This document shows, one piece after another, positions 4,557-5,021 of a stretch of 5,021 bases of DNA. The notes under the pieces were generated by a model that ran no database searches, was not told the origin of the DNA, and saw only the letters and a program-made list of their open reading frames with translations. The stretch covers positions 1 to 5,021 of the forward strand of contig JACOSF010000313.1 of the NCBI GenBank assembly GCA_016179005.1, written 5' to 3'. This DNA is from Acidobacteriota bacterium (GTDB taxonomy: Bacteria > Acidobacteriota > Terriglobia > Acidiferrales > UBA7541). Numbering within the stretch: position 1 is the first letter of the stretch; every line of letters begins with the position of its first letter. A program made the translations under genes and the position numbers.

Positions 4557-5021
4557 AGGAACGCGCCTTCGACATCGTCATCATTGGTTCCGGCGCCGGC
4601 GGCGGCACCGTCGCTCAGCAACTTTCTCCGCTCTGCCGCGACGGCTTGCGCATCGCCGTGCTCGAAAAAGGCCCCAAGCTGCGCGACGAGGAATTCACCG
4701 GCCGCGAATTTGAGATGGCCCGCGTTCTGTACGAAGAGGGCGGCGGATTCCTCACCGCCGAAGCCACCATGACGCTGGCCTTCGGCAGCACCTACGGGGG
4801 CTCCACCGCCGTTTACACCGGCACTTCGCTGCTCCCTCCTGAGCGCGTGCTGCGCAACTGGAATATTCCCGGCCTCACGCTCGACGAAATCGAGCGCCGC
4901 GCGCAGAAGTTCAAAACGCAAAACAATGTGCACTTGATCGAGGACGACCTCATCAACGAAAACAATCACCTCTTTGTAGCGGGCTGCCGCCGCCTCGGCT
5001 GGCAGGCCGCCCAGTTTCCGG
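4553..5021 (+). CDS. GMC-family FAD-dependent oxidoreductase, N-terminal part
   Basis: The first 156 residues are visible and the frame runs off the right edge. The N-terminus is a Rossmann FAD-binding motif: FDIVIIGSGAGGGTVAQQL (residues 6-24), followed by the strand ending in Glu38 (IAVLEKGP) that would bind the ribose. FGSTYGGSTAVYTGTS (77-92) matches the GMC region around the flavin (GGS/T motif). 'PPERVLRNWNIPGLTLDEIERR' and 'INENNHLFVAGCRRLGW' resemble GMC dehydrogenases of the alcohol or polyol type. Such enzymes oxidise alcohols, sugars or sterols with FAD. The C-terminal catalytic His and His/Asn are outside the window, so the substrate cannot be judged. It overlaps the upstream small-subunit gene by ATGA, implying a complex that may pass electrons to a cytochrome or quinone. 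It has no N-terminal signal peptide, so any export would depend on a partner. Confidence 0.93.
   Translation, partial: MKERAFDIVIIGSGAGGGTVAQQLSPLCRDGLRIAVLEKGPKLRDEEFTGREFEMARVLYEEGGGFLTAEATMTLAFGSTYGGSTAVYTGTSLLPPERVLRNWNIPGLTLDEIERRAQKFKTQNNVHLIEDDLINENNHLFVAGCRRLGWQAAQFP

Noticed and set aside
1..5021. CRISPR array, tRNA, rRNA, insertion sequence or riboswitch
   Set aside because: No spaced direct repeats, cloverleaf, rRNA motif, transposase or recognisable aptamer was seen on either strand.

Overview
The window comes from a GC-rich bacterial chromosome with densely packed genes, all on the + strand. It holds the middle of a histidine-biosynthesis operon, then a secreted M55-type peptidase gene, then the start of a two-gene oxidoreductase operon. 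The protein styles (a compact divergent HisA-like protein, a secreted DppA-like peptidase, a GMC oxidoreductase with a small partner) suggest Acidobacteriota or a relative. This assignment rests on family resemblance recalled from memory, and there is no rRNA or other phylogenetic marker here to prove it.

Region 1 (2-2967) is the his cluster. It contains the 3' end of a HAD-superfamily phosphatase, then hisB (imidazoleglycerol-phosphate dehydratase), hisH and hisF (the two subunits of imidazole glycerol phosphate synthase), and a divergent hisA (ProFAR isomerase). Four of the five genes join by ATGA overlaps, and hisB and hisH are 2 bases apart, so the block is almost certainly one translationally coupled transcript. 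In pathway order, HisA isomerises ProFAR to PRFAR. HisH and HisF convert PRFAR to imidazole glycerol phosphate plus AICAR. HisB dehydrates it to imidazole acetol phosphate. The HAD protein is a plausible but unproven histidinol-phosphate phosphatase. hisG, hisD, hisC and hisI/hisE are not in the window, and nothing resembling hisI/hisE follows hisA.

Region 2 (2968-3152) is a noncoding gap with a GC-rich hairpin, a 10-base palindrome and a reasonable sigma70-like promoter candidate. It leads into region 3 (3153-4064), a secreted M55 D-aminopeptidase-like protein with all expected metal ligands.

Region 4 (4065-4121) is a short spacer with a strong 8-bp-stem palindrome resembling a REP-type dispersed element. 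Region 5 (4122-5021, running off the end) holds a small protein resembling the gluconate 2-dehydrogenase subunit 3 family, overlapping by ATGA the start of a GMC-family flavoprotein oxidoreductase.

Most of the window is ordinary metabolism and I see no clear novel multi-gene system. The best leads are the HAD gene coupled to hisB, an altered glutaminase nucleophile motif in HisH, the shortened, very arginine-rich HisA, and the palindromic element at 4076-4096.
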